NCBI GenBank assembly: GCA_002179805.1
Contig: NAVB01000092.1
Coordinates: 1 to 64,000, forward strand
Direction of reading: 5' to 3'
Length of the DNA stretch: 64,000 bases
From: Acanthamoeba lenticulata
Taxonomy: Eukaryota; Discosea; Longamoebia; Acanthamoebidae
Shown: in pieces, positions 31,953 to 44,070 of the stretch
Layout of the letters: each line of letters opens with the position of its first letter
Numbering within the stretch: position 1 is the stretch's first letter
The notes under the pieces: model-generated
What the model was told of the DNA's origin: nothing
The model's input: only the letters and a program-made list of their open reading frames with translations
The model's database searches: none
Program-made: the position numbers and the translations under genes

Positions 31953-34900
31953 TCAGGACTCAGGGTCATCATCCTCATCGTCATCGGCGTTGGCCTTGCT
32001 GCTGCGCTTCTTCGTCTTCTTCTTCATCTTGCGCGGGGTGCCCTTGGACTTCTCCGCGCCCTTGGCGTGGTACTTGGCCACCCACTTGCTCACAAAGGAC
32101 TCGATGCACTTGACCTCTGGCGTTTGCCACACGGGGTTCAGCTGATTGTCCAGCGTCTCGTTCTCGCCCTGCCGATTGGGTGGTGATTAAAACAACATAG
32201 CAACATATCTACATGACGACAATGGTGGTGTGTTGGGTAGTTGGGTCTAGAACCTTGCTCGAGGCGCGCTGGACCTTCTTGAGCTCGCCCTTCTCGTCGG
32301 TGGTGTAGGAGTGGTCCTCCAGGTGGCCGTCCTTGACCAGCTTGCGGTAGTAGTTGGCGCACTGGTAGCCCACGAACCCGGGCACGCCCTTGGAGAACAG
32401 GCCCCACGCCGTGCCGATGATCCACCCCTCCCGCACAAACTCGTCGTACCGCGCCATGAACGCCTGCGCTCCACGCAGCCAGCCGCACGACACACGACAC
32501 GCGCGCGCACGACACACACTCAGTCACAGTACGGGACATGGGGCTTGGGCCGGAGAGGGAGGCGAGGCGCGGACCTCGTGGTTCTCCTGCTTCTGCTCGG
32601 TCGTTGAGGCGCGGTGCGACTGCTTGACGACCGGGTCTGTACACGCATGCGCGCGCGCGTGTGCGCAGCTTGTAAGACACACGCGCAAACACATGCGCAC
32701 ACACGCAAGCACGCACGCACCTTCGAAGCGGTAATAGTAGGCGTTGGCGTTGTCGTGGCGGAGCTTCCAGGCCGTGAGTCGCGCAGCGGACCACTTCTTG
32801 ACGGTTTCTTCGTCGAACGGGTAGCGGATGGTGACGACCGCCCCCGACTCGGGCGACACCACCTCCTGCACGCGGTCGCACTCGCGCGGCTCCTGTGGAT
32901 CGGCCGAAGCTGACGACGACGACGACTTCTTGGGCTGCTTCTTCTTTACCTTTGTCGACGCCTTGGCCTTGGTCGTCGCCTTGGGCGGTCGCTTGCCCGC
33001 TTTGGCCTTGGGCCCTTTGAGGGCGGCCGTCTTCTTCTTCTTTGTCGTTCGCTTGTACTCTTCCTCCTCTTCCTCGTCGTCATCTTCATCATCTTCGTCG
33101 TCCTCTTCATCCGCGCTCTCGTCGTCGTCATCATCATCCACTTCATCATCATCATCATCATCGTCGCGTCGTCGTCGCCGCTTGGCGGGCTTCTTCTTGC
33201 CCGCATTCGACACCGCTCGCTTGTTCTCCTTCTCCGCATCATCGTCATCTTCATCTTGATCAACTTCATCATGATCGCCATCATCTTCACCATCCTCATC
33301 ACCATCATCGTCCTTTGTTCTCCGACGCTTGGCGCCGCCAGCAGAGGTCTTGGGGCCCTTCGTCGCCTTGCGCTTGGACGACGGGCGAGTCGGCGTGGCG
33401 AACGTCGCCTTCGTCTTGGCCGCCGGCTGAACCAAGTAGGCGTCGATCTTCTTCTGCTGGACGCCGGTGAGCTCCTCGTCGCAGATCTTCCGGTGGATGA
33501 TCTTCTTCCGCTTGATCGGGATCGGCGGCGTGAAGGACGGCAGCCGTGCTGAGCCGCTGCCGCCCAACGACTGCCGCCGTTTGCGTGTCGTGGCCGTCGC
33601 CGCGGCCGCGCCGCCGCCGGTGATGGCCAGCAGCGTCTTGTCGGCCGCGCCAAGCAGACCGCCCGGGACGGCCGCGGTGGTGGCGGTGGAGGTTGATGAG
33701 GCCGAGGCCCGCTTGCGCGGGAGCTGCGGCGAGGCATAGGCCGGCGGGGACACGCCGTAGAGCGAGGCGATAGAGGGCCCGTTCTTGCCGCCCAGCGACA
33801 CGGCCCGCCGCACCGCCCGCACGGTCCTCTCGAAAAAGTCTGCGTGCCCACACAGACAGCAGCCCAGCGTGACGTCAGCAACGCCAAGTCGACACAAAAC
33901 AAGAGCATAAGGGGATTGACCGCACCGATCGAGGGACCGGTGGTGAGGCCGTGTACGCTCTGCTCGTAGGCCATGAGCTGCTGCTTGAAGCCGTCGTTGA
34001 TGTTGAGGTTGGGCGAGAGGTTGGCCAAGTGCTCGTAGGCCCGCTTCAGCGACCACTTGCAGTAGCGCATGAGGTAGGCGATGATGACCGTCGGGCTGCG
34101 GCTGCGGCCTTCGCTGCAGTGCACCAGCACCGCCGGCCCGTGCACGCCCTCATCGTCGGCGTCCATCGGCTTCTGCTGCTCCTCTGGCTTGGCCTCGCCC
34201 TGCGCCTCGGCCTCGACTTCGGTCTCGGCCTCCTGCTTGACGACAGGGTCCTCCTGCGCCGGCTCAGGCTTGAGGGCCGACACGTCCGCCTTGTCCGAGA
34301 CGACGGTCATAGCGTCGTCGACGTGGCCGCCGTCCGTGGCCGTGGCCGTGACGGGAGCGGCGGGCTGGATAGCGGCCAAGTGGGCCTTGTCGACATATTT
34401 GCGCTCGACAAAGGAGCCGATGACGCGGTGGATAAAGTCGGTGGCCTCCTCGAAAAACTTGTCGATCCGGTGCGTGCCGTCGTCGGCCACGCGGATGCGA
34501 TGATAGTTGATGACGGTGTTGTCCGTCGCGGCCTTCTCGAAAAAATTGCGGACCTCCATGCTGGCGTTGACGACGTGCGTGCAGCGGACCTGCGCCAGCC
34601 AGTCCTCGTTGGAGGCGACGTGCTTGCTGCCGAGGTAGAGCCGCGGGATGACCATCTTGCCGGTGGTCCGCTCGATGACGCGGCGCTCGTGCTCCTCCTC
34701 GAGGCGCTTCTTCTCGAGCAGGAGCTGCTCCTTGCGCTCAAAGTTACGCCGACGGCGCTCGTCCTCCTGGGCGGCGCGCAGGGTGGCCTCCTCGGCTTCG
34801 GCCGCCGCCTCGGCCTGTCGGTTGATCGCGTCGGCCCGCGCGGTGTAGTCGTCCTTGGCGGCCTTGGCCAGCGCGCGCCAGGCCTCGCCGTACTTTTTCT

Positions 34901-36516
34901 GGAGCTCGCGAAAGGCCAACCCGGCGTTCTCGCTCATGATGCGCTCACGCGCCTCCTGGCAGAACAGGGTGTAGCCCTGCACCTTCTTCAGGGCCCCGTC
35001 CCGCCGCTTGGCCGGCGCTACGACCGGCTGCGGCTGCGTGGCCGTGGCGGCGGCGACTGGCGGGGCGGCCGTCACGGCAGGCACCGGCGCTTCGGCGTCG
35101 GCTTGGTTCTCGAGGCTGGCATCGGGCGTGGCGGTGGCGGCGGCAACGACGGTGGAAGCCGTGTGTTCTTGGTCGTCGGCCGCGTCCGCAGCGTGGCTGG
35201 TGGCTAGCGAGGCATCAGCGTCTACGCGCATGACCAGGCCCGGACCGAGCCGTCGCATCTTGAAAACGAGGCGGTTGGGCGAGGTGACCGAAGATGCCGA
35301 TGACGACGACCAAGAGGAGGAAGAAGAAGAAGAAGACGAAGAAGAAGGTGTGGTGGGAGACGAGGGCTGCGAGTCACCTTGGTGCAAAGGCACCGGATGG
35401 AGCAGCGACGGAGTGGAGGATGACGAAGTTGGCGCCGTCGGTGATGAGACGGGAGACGAGGAGAACGAAGAGCCGTCAAGGCTCCTCCTTCGCCATCTGC
35501 GCCTTCCCGTGAGGCTGCGTCGTCGTCGCGCGCGCCCGTCTGCAGGCGCCTCAGAGTTCTCGTCCTCGCTCTCAGCTTCGCCGCTGGCACCGTCGCCACC
35601 ACCATCATCATCCTCCCCTCCTGCATTGTCTTGTCCCTCAGCTTTGGCGTCGTCGCCAATGTGTCGCTCGTGCTCGGCGCTCTGCAGATCCGGTGGCAGC
35701 AGCAGTGTCACGATGTCCATATTGTCGTTGTCCATGTGTTCCTCCGCGACGGCCAAAGGTGCTGGCGTTTCGAGGCGGCCGAGTACTCCGAGCTCAGGCT
35801 CGGGCTGGGCCGTCGTCGTCATCGTCGTCGTAGTGGTTGTTGTCGTTGGCGTCAACGGCGTTGTCATGCTGCTGCTATCGACGATGACTGGGTTCAGAGG
35901 GAAGACGATGGGCTCTTCTGGAAGCTCAATGACGGCCTCCAAGGGCGCGTCCACTGTGCCACCCACATTTCATCGCATCAGTATTCCAGCGCAAAGCACG
36001 CGGCGCGAGGAGTACCGTGCGCAGCGGCGCCGTGCGTGGCCAATATCTTTTCGAGGTCCTGAGCGTGCCAGTCCTCGAACTCGTCCATCAAGAAGGCGTC
36101 CTCGTTGAACGTGTCTGTCCCTCAGCGTGGACATCATCAGCGTTTTACCCTGACGGCCGGCTTTGTGGGGGGCGTAGTGGGCATATGGTACCATGTTTCT
36201 GGCTGTCAGAGGACGTGAACTCAGGTCCGAGCGTGCGCACGGCCAGCACATCATCGGCTGGAACTCCACCAGACGGTCGAGGCGGCGCGGTGCCTCCTGT
36301 GTGGTGCCATGGCGTCAGGTCCGACGATGTGCGTAAAAAAAAAAAAGCAATAATTTAATTCAAAGAAAATATTCGCGTGTAGCGGGTACCCTTGTGTTGA
36401 TCATCGAGGAAGGAGAACCAGGAGTCTATGTCAGCCGAGGTGGCAGAGGGCGAGCAGCTGAGAAAGGAATTCTGGGAGGCTTCACCCGCGCCCAAGTCCC
36501 CCAGAAACTCGTCCAT
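31953..36516 (-). CDS. HMG-box / dual-specificity phosphatase / SANT-like multidomain protein
   Basis: The start at 36516 gives MDEFLGDLGAGEASQNS. A second small exon encodes DTFNEDAFLMDEFEDWHAQD. The long exon 35966-33900 begins with low-complexity acidic and Ser-rich sequence. An HMG-box-like segment follows (KKVQGYTLFCQEARERIM, with ELQKKYGEAWRALAKAAKDDY), then a Glu/Arg-rich coiled coil. Next is a dual-specificity phosphatase domain: MVIPRLYLGSKHVASN, INYHRIRVADDGTHRIDKFF with the general-acid Asp, a Glu/Ala-rich insert of about 100 residues, and the P-loop VHCSEGRSRSPTVIIAYLM (Cys codon 34116-34118). The next exons are basic, with an extended poly-Asp/Glu block (33050-33330). The C-terminal exons hold FMARYDEFVREGWIIGTAW, GLFSKGVPGFVGYQCANYYR and NPVWQTPEVKCIESFVSKWV. 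The first two resemble a divergent SANT/Myb fold. The stop is at 31955-31953. A nuclear, chromatin-associated phosphatase is inferred. Confidence 0.72.
33870..33877. promoter_or_regulatory. TGACGTCAGCA site, HMG-box phosphatase intron
   Basis: GTGACGTCAGCAACG lies in the intron between the phosphatase-domain exon and the exon encoding DFFERTVRAVRR. Confidence 0.5.
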
Positions 36517-36957
36517 GGGAAATGATCAAGAGGCGGAATGTGGCGTCGCGATTCTTATGCGTAGGCAAATGAGTAAAAATGCGGGGCACTGAAGAGGTCG
36601 CCTAGATCCGCTCAATTCAGGATGCTCGTTGTGTAAAAGTTCAGAAATGATTAAAAAATACAAAAAACAGTCGACCGTTGGGCGCGCAAACGTCTGGCTC
36701 TGAAAAACGCGGGAAGTAGTTGAGCAACTTTTTTGCTGCCGGTATGTGGGTTCGAATCTGGCCAGGGCTCTGTTTTGCGAACCGCCAGAAGATTTGGCGT
36801 AGACCCAAAAAGCTAAAAACAAATCTTGAATGTGATTGGGCCAGTAAGTCAGTGAACCGCAGACATCAGCTAAGTTCCCAGAACCACGCCCGACACCCGA
36901 CCAGCAGAGGAAGACCAACGCTAGCCAAACGTTTGGCTAAAACACACAACTCCCACG
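36517..36957. other. Intergenic region between divergent genes
   Basis: About 440 bp lies between the starts of the phosphatase gene (-) and the two-TM orphan (+). I see no exon, RNA gene or repeat. It presumably holds both promoters. Confidence 0.4.
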
Positions 36958-39100
36958 ATGGGCTACGACGAGATACCCCAACCTGTTGCAATGGACACGG
37001 CGCCAAGCGCTCCACCGCCTCCTTCCTCTACACCCCCCGCCATGCACGCGCCCCTCCGCAATTTACAGCAGTTGAACGACGCTACGCCAGAGGACATCAC
37101 GACCGACATCATCAACACACCGCGAGACCAAGTCCCATGGCACGAGCGCCAGAGGGTGTGGCGCACGGTGGGTCTTGTGGTCGGCTCCTTGGGTGGCGTC
37201 GCCGCGGCCACCGGGGTGCAGCCCCTTCTGCTCAACCTCGTCCGTACGGCGCTGCCCAACGCCCCCGTCGCCCTGGCGGCGGGCATCAGCCCTCTGGCCG
37301 CCTGGGCCTGGACTTTGGGCGGCGCCGCGGCCGTCGCGCTGGGCTCCACCATGTGGTCCCGCCGATGCTACCGCGACCCAGAGGCCCTCCAGGCCTACTA
37401 CGCCGACTTCTGCCGCCGCGGCTTCATGGCCGCCGCGGCCGACCACAAGTTCAGCGACCTCCTGCGCATCGCCACGCCCGAGGGCATGGCGACGAAGCTG
37501 CTCGAAGAGATGGCCCGCCTGCCCGGCTTTGACGCCGTGTGGCGCACCTACGGCGAGGCCCACCTGGCCGACATGCTGCACTTCCGCGTGCTTACGCCCG
37601 ACTACCTCCGCTCCAGGCTCGCCGAAGACCACGAGACGCGCCCTTTCCACAAGGAGGAGGAAGCAATCGACTTGCTCGAGGCCATGCTGAGCTACGGCCG
37701 GTGGGTGATCAACCACCTGGAAGTGGCGCCGGCGTGGATACGCTACCACGTCGAGAACGACGTGCGCGAGCGCGGTCTGTCGTTCTCGCAGTTCGTGGCC
37801 CTGGGCGGCATGGCGCTGCACCCGAACGCGGCGGCCAAGCTCATCGGCCGCGAGCGCCTGCGCGACATGTTCTGGTGCGAGCTCCACCACAAGGAGTGGA
37901 CCTTCAAGCGCGTTAAAGAGCTCTGCTGCCCGTGGCTCTTCGCGCGCGATCCACTTCCTCACCTCGACCTGACCGACGACCAAGAAGACGAAGAGGTTCG
38001 TGTCTCACCACAATTTATTGACATTTTTATTTATTTTACAAAAAAACGTAAGTGCCTTTAAAGTTAATTATCTTTATTCATTCATTTAATCTCACAAATA
38101 TCGTGATTGGCCACGTGCAGGGCGTCTACTCGGAGCGCAGCCTGATAAGGCCGGAGGAGCTGGCAGGCCTGTTCCACAACGAGCTCCTCGCGCTCGAGCT
38201 GAGCGACCTGCTCGATCTCTACTGGAAGTGGTACGCACTTGCTCTGAGTTGCGTTTGTTGCAAGAAGATGGCGCAAAGTGACACTGTGTGCGTTCAGGCC
38301 GCTTTCAGGCTATGGCCAAAGGCTGGTGCCGGACGTGGAGCTGCTCGGCACGCTGCGCCGCTTCCAGTCCCGCTACGAGAAGGTCGTGCAGACCAACACC
38401 AACAAGCGCCAGACCATCAAGGTGAGCTTGCCATACCGATCATTCCTTGCTCGTAAGCCTGTTCCCGTCTTCTCTGACCAGAACACCGTCAATCAGGCGC
38501 ACTTTGACCAGCAACGGACGTTGGCCGAGTCGATCTACAACACTAAAGTCGGCGCCGCGAACAGGGAATACAGCCAGGTTCGTATGCCGCTGCTTGCAGC
38601 CCCCGTGTGGCGTCTGGCTGACGTCCAGCGCTGCTCGGCTTGCTCAGGTTGTCGACAAGTATGGTGAAGCGGCCAAGGAGCCGATCGTGGACAAGACCTC
38701 GATGATGGACGTAGACGCTCAAGAGGCCAAGGAAGACAAGAAGGAGAAGGAGAAGAAGAAGAAGAAGGACGAGAAGACCAGCGCGGAAGAGGCCAAGGTC
38801 GCCGCCGAGCGCAAGAAGGCCCAGCGCAAGCTGGCCAAGGCCCGAAACAACCTGACCAGCGCCAAGGAGGCGGCTGCCCTCGAGAGGACGCTGCTGCTGA
38901 CCATGCTCGAGAGTGATCGCGACGATCAGCTGCGCAAGGTGGAGGACCAATTGCGTCAAGCCAAGGCCCAGCTCAACAAGGAGTGGCTTCACCAGCACAG
39001 GGCTCACCTCGACAGGCCCAATGCCCCGATCCTCGTCCTCCCAACCTTTTCTCCAATGGCCTTTGTCCAGGCAAGCGCTCCGCCGCTTGAGGACAGCTAA
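36958..39100 (+). CDS. Two-TM coiled-coil protein, family not recognised
   Basis: The start ATG at 36958 gives MGYDEIPQPVAMDTAPS with a Pro-rich leader. The first exon is unusually long for this window (36958 to about 37995, about 345 codons). Two hydrophobic segments lie close together (VGLVVGSLGGVAAATGVQPL and LAAWAWTLGGAAAVALGST), suggesting a membrane hairpin. A globular, largely helical region follows, with YYADFCRRGFMAAAADHKFS, LLEEMARLPGFDAVWRTYG and CELHHKEWTFKRVKELCCPW. Later exons (about 38121-39100) continue with GVYSERSLIRPEELAGLFHN, then a Lys/Glu-rich coiled coil (EAKEDKKEKEKKKKKDEK) and a final long helix. I do not recognise a family. The layout would suit an organelle-anchored scaffold, but nothing here proves that. 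Confidence 0.7.
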
Positions 39101-39143
39101 AAGATAGCGGCAACCAAAAACGAGAATTGTAAATAAATATGGA

Positions 39144-39151
39144 TGACGTCA
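39144..39151. promoter_or_regulatory. TGACGTCAGC site upstream of the Kelch-BTB gene
   Basis: GATGACGTCAGCTTT lies 134 bp before the Kelch-BTB start codon and 43 bp after the stop of the preceding gene. It is the best-placed copy for a promoter role. Confidence 0.55.
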
Positions 39152-39284
39152 GCTTTTAACTTTTTCACGGAAGATTCTTCGACAAGCTTACGCCACCTTA
39201 ACCTTCTCCGCAGGACAAGACTTGAACCGACAAGAAGCCCAAAACACCCAAACATTAGCAGACGGCCAACTTGTAAGGGCGAGG

Positions 39285-42190
39285 ATGGAGGACCCGCAAG
39301 AAGCTCTGGCAAAGCGACGCCGAACGGGCAGTTCCTCGGCGCCCCAAGGCGACCCGCTCCCTTTCACCCCTCGTGAACCTTTCCCCTACGTGCGTTGTGG
39401 GGAACAAGGGACCAACTAGTTGGTCGTCTCCTGTCTCATGGCTCTCACCCGCCTCTCGCCTGTGCGGTCCGTTGGATGTGTGCTGTGTCCTGCGTCGGGG
39501 CGGTGGCTGCACCGCACACAGGCGAGCGAAGCGCTTCTACGCGAGGTGGCAGTCGAGAAGATGCCCGCCCAGTGGCAGCCCATGGACTTTGCAGAGGACA
39601 TGCAACTGCCCACAGGACGCAGCGGCCACACACTCACCCGTATGTTCTACTACTTCTTCTCTTTGAGTAGTGGCCATCATGATGGTATTGATGATGTTGG
39701 TGTCAGTGGTGGGCCGGCGCCTCTTCCTCCTGGGCGGCCGCGTGCAGGGCTATCGCGGGGCCCTCGACGTCTGGGTCCTGGACCTCGACACCAAGTACTG
39801 CGCCCCTGCTCGAGGCTGTGGCGAGTAGTGGTTGGTCTCTCATGTCGACGTCGTGGTGGTCGTGGCCAGGGAGTGGACCCGCCACACGCCCACCCAAACG
39901 GACGCAGTCGAGAGAGATGAGGCGCCCACGCACCGATGGGGCCACTCGGCCTGCCTCGTCGCGGACGACACCGAGCTGGTCATCTTTGGCGGCTTTGACC
40001 ACGAATGCAACATGAACGACCTCTGGGCGCTGAACGTCCAGTCCCTCACCTGGCGCGCCCTCCGTCCCCAGGCAAGTCCCTTCTCATCATCATCAACTGA
40101 CCCACACGGTAATGACAATGATGATGACGATCATGACGAGCAGGGCGCGGCGCCGCAATACCGGGCCTACCACTCGGCCGTGTCGCTCCGCCTGCCCGAG
40201 CCCGGCGGGGCCGATGGCGGGGACGGCTGGAAGGTGTTGATCTATGGCGGGGCCTGCTGCGTGGGCGGGCCCTATCGCTATTACCAGGTCAGCGCTGCCC
40301 CCCAACCCGCACACGGGCGCTCGCGCTCCACGGACATCTTTGCAGAGAGCTCAATAAGGAGGCTGCTGGGCGCATGTGGGGCTGGGGCGCAGGACGTGAT
40401 CATGCTCGACTGGGACGCGATGAAGTGGCGCTCGTGTAAGTGCGCAGGCGACAAACCGTCCGGCCGATCGCAGCACTCGGTTCGGCTTCTCGGGACGTCC
40501 ATGCTGGTGTTTGGCGGGTGCGTCGACGCTCTCTCTCCTCTCTGCGACGAGACGTTGATGACCTGACCTGGAGCCGAATGGGTTGGATGGATTGGGGCCG
40601 AACATCACCAGCTATGACAGCACTCACGTGTACAACGACGTCCACCTGCTCGACCTCGCCGCGCGGCCGTTTGTGTGGCGCAAGGTCCCTTTGGCCGGGC
40701 CTGGGCCGGAGAGCCTCGCGCAGCTCGTCCCACGCGACTTTAGGCACGCGGCCTCTGCCCTTTGCAGGATGGTCCCGGCCCGCAGGCTGATGACGGCGCG
40801 TGCAGGATCTTTCCGGCGCGTCGGCCGCTGGTTACCGTGGGCTCGTCCTACGCGATCGTGCTGGGCGGCTTCTCCGACCGCGTGCGGGCCCTCTACTCGG
40901 CAGACGAGGAGGAACAGGACGACCTTCTCGCGCGCGACAAGTCGTATCCGATGCACGTCCTCGACATGCGCCGTCGCCGGTACGATGGCATGGTCCTCTT
41001 CTCTTCTCTTGTGCTTGTTTTTGCCCACCAGCAAGTGCCGCAGGTGGTGGCGGGTGCGCGGCCTGAAGACGGGCCCCGACGAGCTCATGCAGGGCGCGGC
41101 GGCGCACGGCTCCGAGGTGTTTTTGTTTGGCGGCACCGAGTGCGGGACCGACGACAACACGCTGCACGTGCTCGATGTGGCCTCGCTTTTCGTGGACCCT
41201 TCGCCTCGGCCCGGCACAGCCCCCACGACCTCGTCGACGCCCCTCCTCGCGCTCTCCACCAACCTCAGGCACGTCACGTCCTCTGCGTATCTTCTTCTTC
41301 GTCTTCTTCTTCTGGAGCTGATCGCGGTTGGCGCTCAGGGGCTTGCTCGAGGAGGAGGACGATCCCTACAAGGACATCACCTTCATCCTGGAGAACGAGC
41401 GCACCGTGCGCGCGCACAAGTGCATCCTCGCCGCACGCTGTCCCGTACGGCGCCCCGACGGCCACGAGAAGGGGGTCACCAACGATGATCTCGCTCTCTC
41501 TCTCTCGAGATTGACGGGCGCGCGTGGTGGCGGCGTGATGGGGTCATGCATGAACGCAGGTGCTGCGGGCCATGTTCGTCTCGGGGATGGCCGAGAGCGG
41601 AGCGAACGAGATCCGCATCCGCGACGTGTCCTACGAGGGCTTCTACGCGCTGCTCCAGTTCATCTACAGCGGCGCGGCCGACATCAACGCACACGCCGCG
41701 CAAGACATCCTCGTCGTAGCGCACCAGGTGCGCTTCTTCACCTCGTGTGCTCGCTTGCTTGCTCGGCGCTCACCGGTGAACGTTGCAGTACGGCATGGCC
41801 GAGCTCCGCGATCAATGCGAGCAAGAGCTCATGGGCCAGCTCCTGAGCGGGGCCTCGGTGGAAGTCGAGCCGCCGCCGCATGCTGCCGCTGCTGCAGAGG
41901 GAGAAGAGGCCATGTCGGTGGAGGTCGTCGGCGCCGGAGGCGAAGGCGTGCCTGCAGCCCTCGTGGCCGTGCTCACGTTCCTGCGGCTGGCCGACCTCCA
42001 CGCCACGCGCAAGCTGGCGGCGCTCTGCTTGGACCTGCTCGCGGCCACCTACGCCCACTACGCGCACGCCCTGAGCGACGACGCCATCGTGGCGCAGGCC
42101 GGCGGGGCTCCGCTCACAGAGGGCCTGCGACGCGCGCTCGACCTCACCCGCGCCCACCTGGAAGGCGCGCGCTCCCATGCGGCCGAGTGA
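39285..42190 (+). CDS. Kelch-repeat/BTB protein (Kelch N-terminal, BTB C-terminal)
   Basis: The start at 39285 gives MEDPQEALAKRRRTGSSSAP. After two small exons come five or six Kelch blades, each with a Gly-Gly step. Examples are GRSGHTLT then RRLFLLGGRVQGYRGALDVW, HRWGHSACLVADDTELVIFG, YRAYHSAVSLRL then VLIYGGACC, GRSQHSVRLLGTSMLVFGG, SSYAIVLGGFSDRV, and GAAAHGSEVFLFGGTECG. The C-terminal exons encode a BTB/POZ domain: DPYKDITFILENERTVRAHK and CILAARC, then VLRAMFVSGMAES, IRIRDVSYEGFYALLQFIYS and GMAELRDQCEQELMGQL. This order is that of LZTR1-type proteins and is opposite to animal KLHL proteins. BTB domains of this kind dimerise and often recruit Cullin-3. About ten introns interrupt the gene. 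The stop is at 42188-42190. Confidence 0.85.
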
Positions 42191-42283
42191 CGCGTCCTTT
42201 GCGGCGCCTCCATGAAGAAGAAGACAAAGACGAAGAAAAAGAGGAAGAAGGCGATGACGATGGTGTGAACAAGAGATGCGGCT

Positions 42284-43816
42284 TCATACGGGTCGAATGC
42301 CGGCCCACTTTCGCAGCTCCTCGTAGATGGTGAAGGCCATGATGGTGTGCGGGCCTGCCTCGGGTGAGCGCGTCGTGCGTCAGTGTCGGGAGGGACGTCA
42401 GGAAGAGAGCGTGGCGGCGTACCGAGTCGCATGAACGTCGGCACGAAGCCCTTGTAGAGGCCCAGCACGCCCTCGGCTTGGGCCGTCTGTACGATCCTTG
42501 ATGACGTCAGCGCACGCAGACCAGACAGAAGAAGAGGACCTCCGAGAATGTCGCGACTCGCGCACCTTGATGAGGCAATCGAGCATGCCGCGGTAGACGA
42601 CCGGCGTGCCGGCCGAGCGGTTCATGATGCGGGTCTTGACGACGTCGATCGGGGTGGAGACCACGGCCATGGAGAAGCCGGCCATCATGCCCGCACTGCC
42701 GGACACGTACGCGTTTGAGTTGGAATCGTGCCAACATGAGGGCTGCGACTAAAGGGCAAGAGAGGCCGAACCAGATGTGGGCGTAGACGTTGTCGTGCGC
42801 GATCCAGCCCTTGCGCAAGATGAAGTGCTTGCTGTGGTCGTAGGAAGACATCATGGCGGCAGATAAGATACAGGCGCGCTGCGTGGTGGGCACCACGCCC
42901 TTGTAGAGGCCGCGAATGCCTTCTGTTCGCGCGATGGTGACGAAGCCGTCCAGCGTGTTCCTGTAGCGCGGCTTCTCTCCCGCGGCCTCGGCTTGCATGC
43001 GCACCTTGAGCACGTCCGTTGGGGTGGCGATGGCCGCGCCGATGCTGCCCGCGGTGGCTCCTGCCAGGAGCTTCTTCCAGAAGGGCAGGCCGCCGTCTGA
43101 GGATGCGGCGTGAGACGACTAGACCTCGACTATTGTAGAGCGCTTCAGTCTTTTTACTTACCCTGTCGTCCACCGGTTCTATCTTCGCCGAGTAGCGTCT
43201 TGATGGGATCGTACAAGGCCAGTCGAATGGCCGCATAGGAGCTCTCCCGCAGCGCCGCAGGGACGAGGCTGGGCAATGTAAGCGCCTATGGTAAGGGCAA
43301 GCCATGAAAGCGCTGCGGTTCCTGAGTTCAATACCCTTTGTAGAGGCCAGCCGGACCCTCGTCTCGCAGAATCTGAAGCCCGCCGTGGAGGAACCCCTTG
43401 TACTTGCGCTCTGGAGGGGAAGTTGACCGGTGAGCAACATGTTCATGGCACAGCGAGGCTCAACGCTAGAGGGGAACTCACCACGGCCGTAGATGCGGCT
43501 CAGGCCGCTTTGGGTCTTCTCTTCGTGCAGCTCGCCCTGGAGCTGCAGCCGCGTCTTGATGACCTCGATGGGGTTCACGACTGTCACCGCAAAACACAAA
43601 CACAAACAAGAGGTTGAAGTGGTGCTCATAAACGTCCACACACTCATTGCTGTGGGGAGACGCACCAGGCAAGGGCGCCGTGCACGAGACCATGCCCAGG
43701 AAGAACTTGTGCCACACCTCGCCTTCCTTCTCTGCAGCGCGGGCGGTAAAGGTGTCAGGTCATGCGGTTGCCGTCCCATAGGACAAGGCGAAGCAGGCGG
43801 TACCTCGAGTGGCCAT
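42284..43816 (-). CDS. Mitochondrial carrier family (SLC25) protein
   Basis: The exons spell three mitochondrial carrier repeats. The start at 43816 gives MATREKEGEVWHKFFLGMVS after an in-frame splice. The three signatures are VVNPIEVIKTRLQLQ, IATPTDVLKVRMQAE and VVSTPIDVVKTRIMNR, all of the form P.[DE]..[KR]. Each repeat is followed by the [DE]G...LYKG element (EGIRGLYKG, EGVLGLYKGFVPTFMRLGPH). The last exon is GPHTIMAFTIYEELRKW with RPV and a TGA at 42286-42284. These are inner-membrane exchangers of metabolites. The sequence is closest in style to the uncoupling protein/dicarboxylate branch, but I cannot name the substrate. A frame upstream of the chosen ATG remains open without an ATG, so the N-terminus may be slightly longer. 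Confidence 0.85.
42502..42509. promoter_or_regulatory. TGACGTCAGC site, SLC25 intron
   Basis: GATGACGTCAGCGCACG lies in the intron before the carrier exon encoding EGVLGLYKGF. Confidence 0.5.
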
Positions 43817-44070
43817 AGCAGTGAAGTTGGGCAGGATGGCACGCAGGGCCACGCCAAACCGCGTGAACCGGCTTTGCCGGCCAAGACCGCCGATATTGCT
43901 CCGCTGCTTCCTGATCTCCGTGAACGGTCACGAGAAAAAGGCGCAAGAAAAAGTGGCACTCGCGCCTGCGCGGTTCTGCTCCCCATCTCTTCCATTCCAG
44001 ACGCAGGCATCCTTGTGCATTTGGGGATCCTGCGTGGTTTGATTTGTTGTAACTTCCTATTTGAAGCGCA
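43817..44070. promoter_or_regulatory. Divergent promoter region between the SLC25 and VPS4 genes
   Basis: 254 bp separates the two divergent start codons. Part of it may encode extra N-terminal residues of the carrier. No defined element was recognised. Confidence 0.35.

Noticed and set aside
33951..35207. Long open frame on the plus strand (about 418 codons)
   Set aside because: It is the antisense shadow of the phosphatase gene exon. It has Leu/Val/Gly-biased composition and no motif, while the opposite strand has an intact HCSEGRSRS phosphatase loop.
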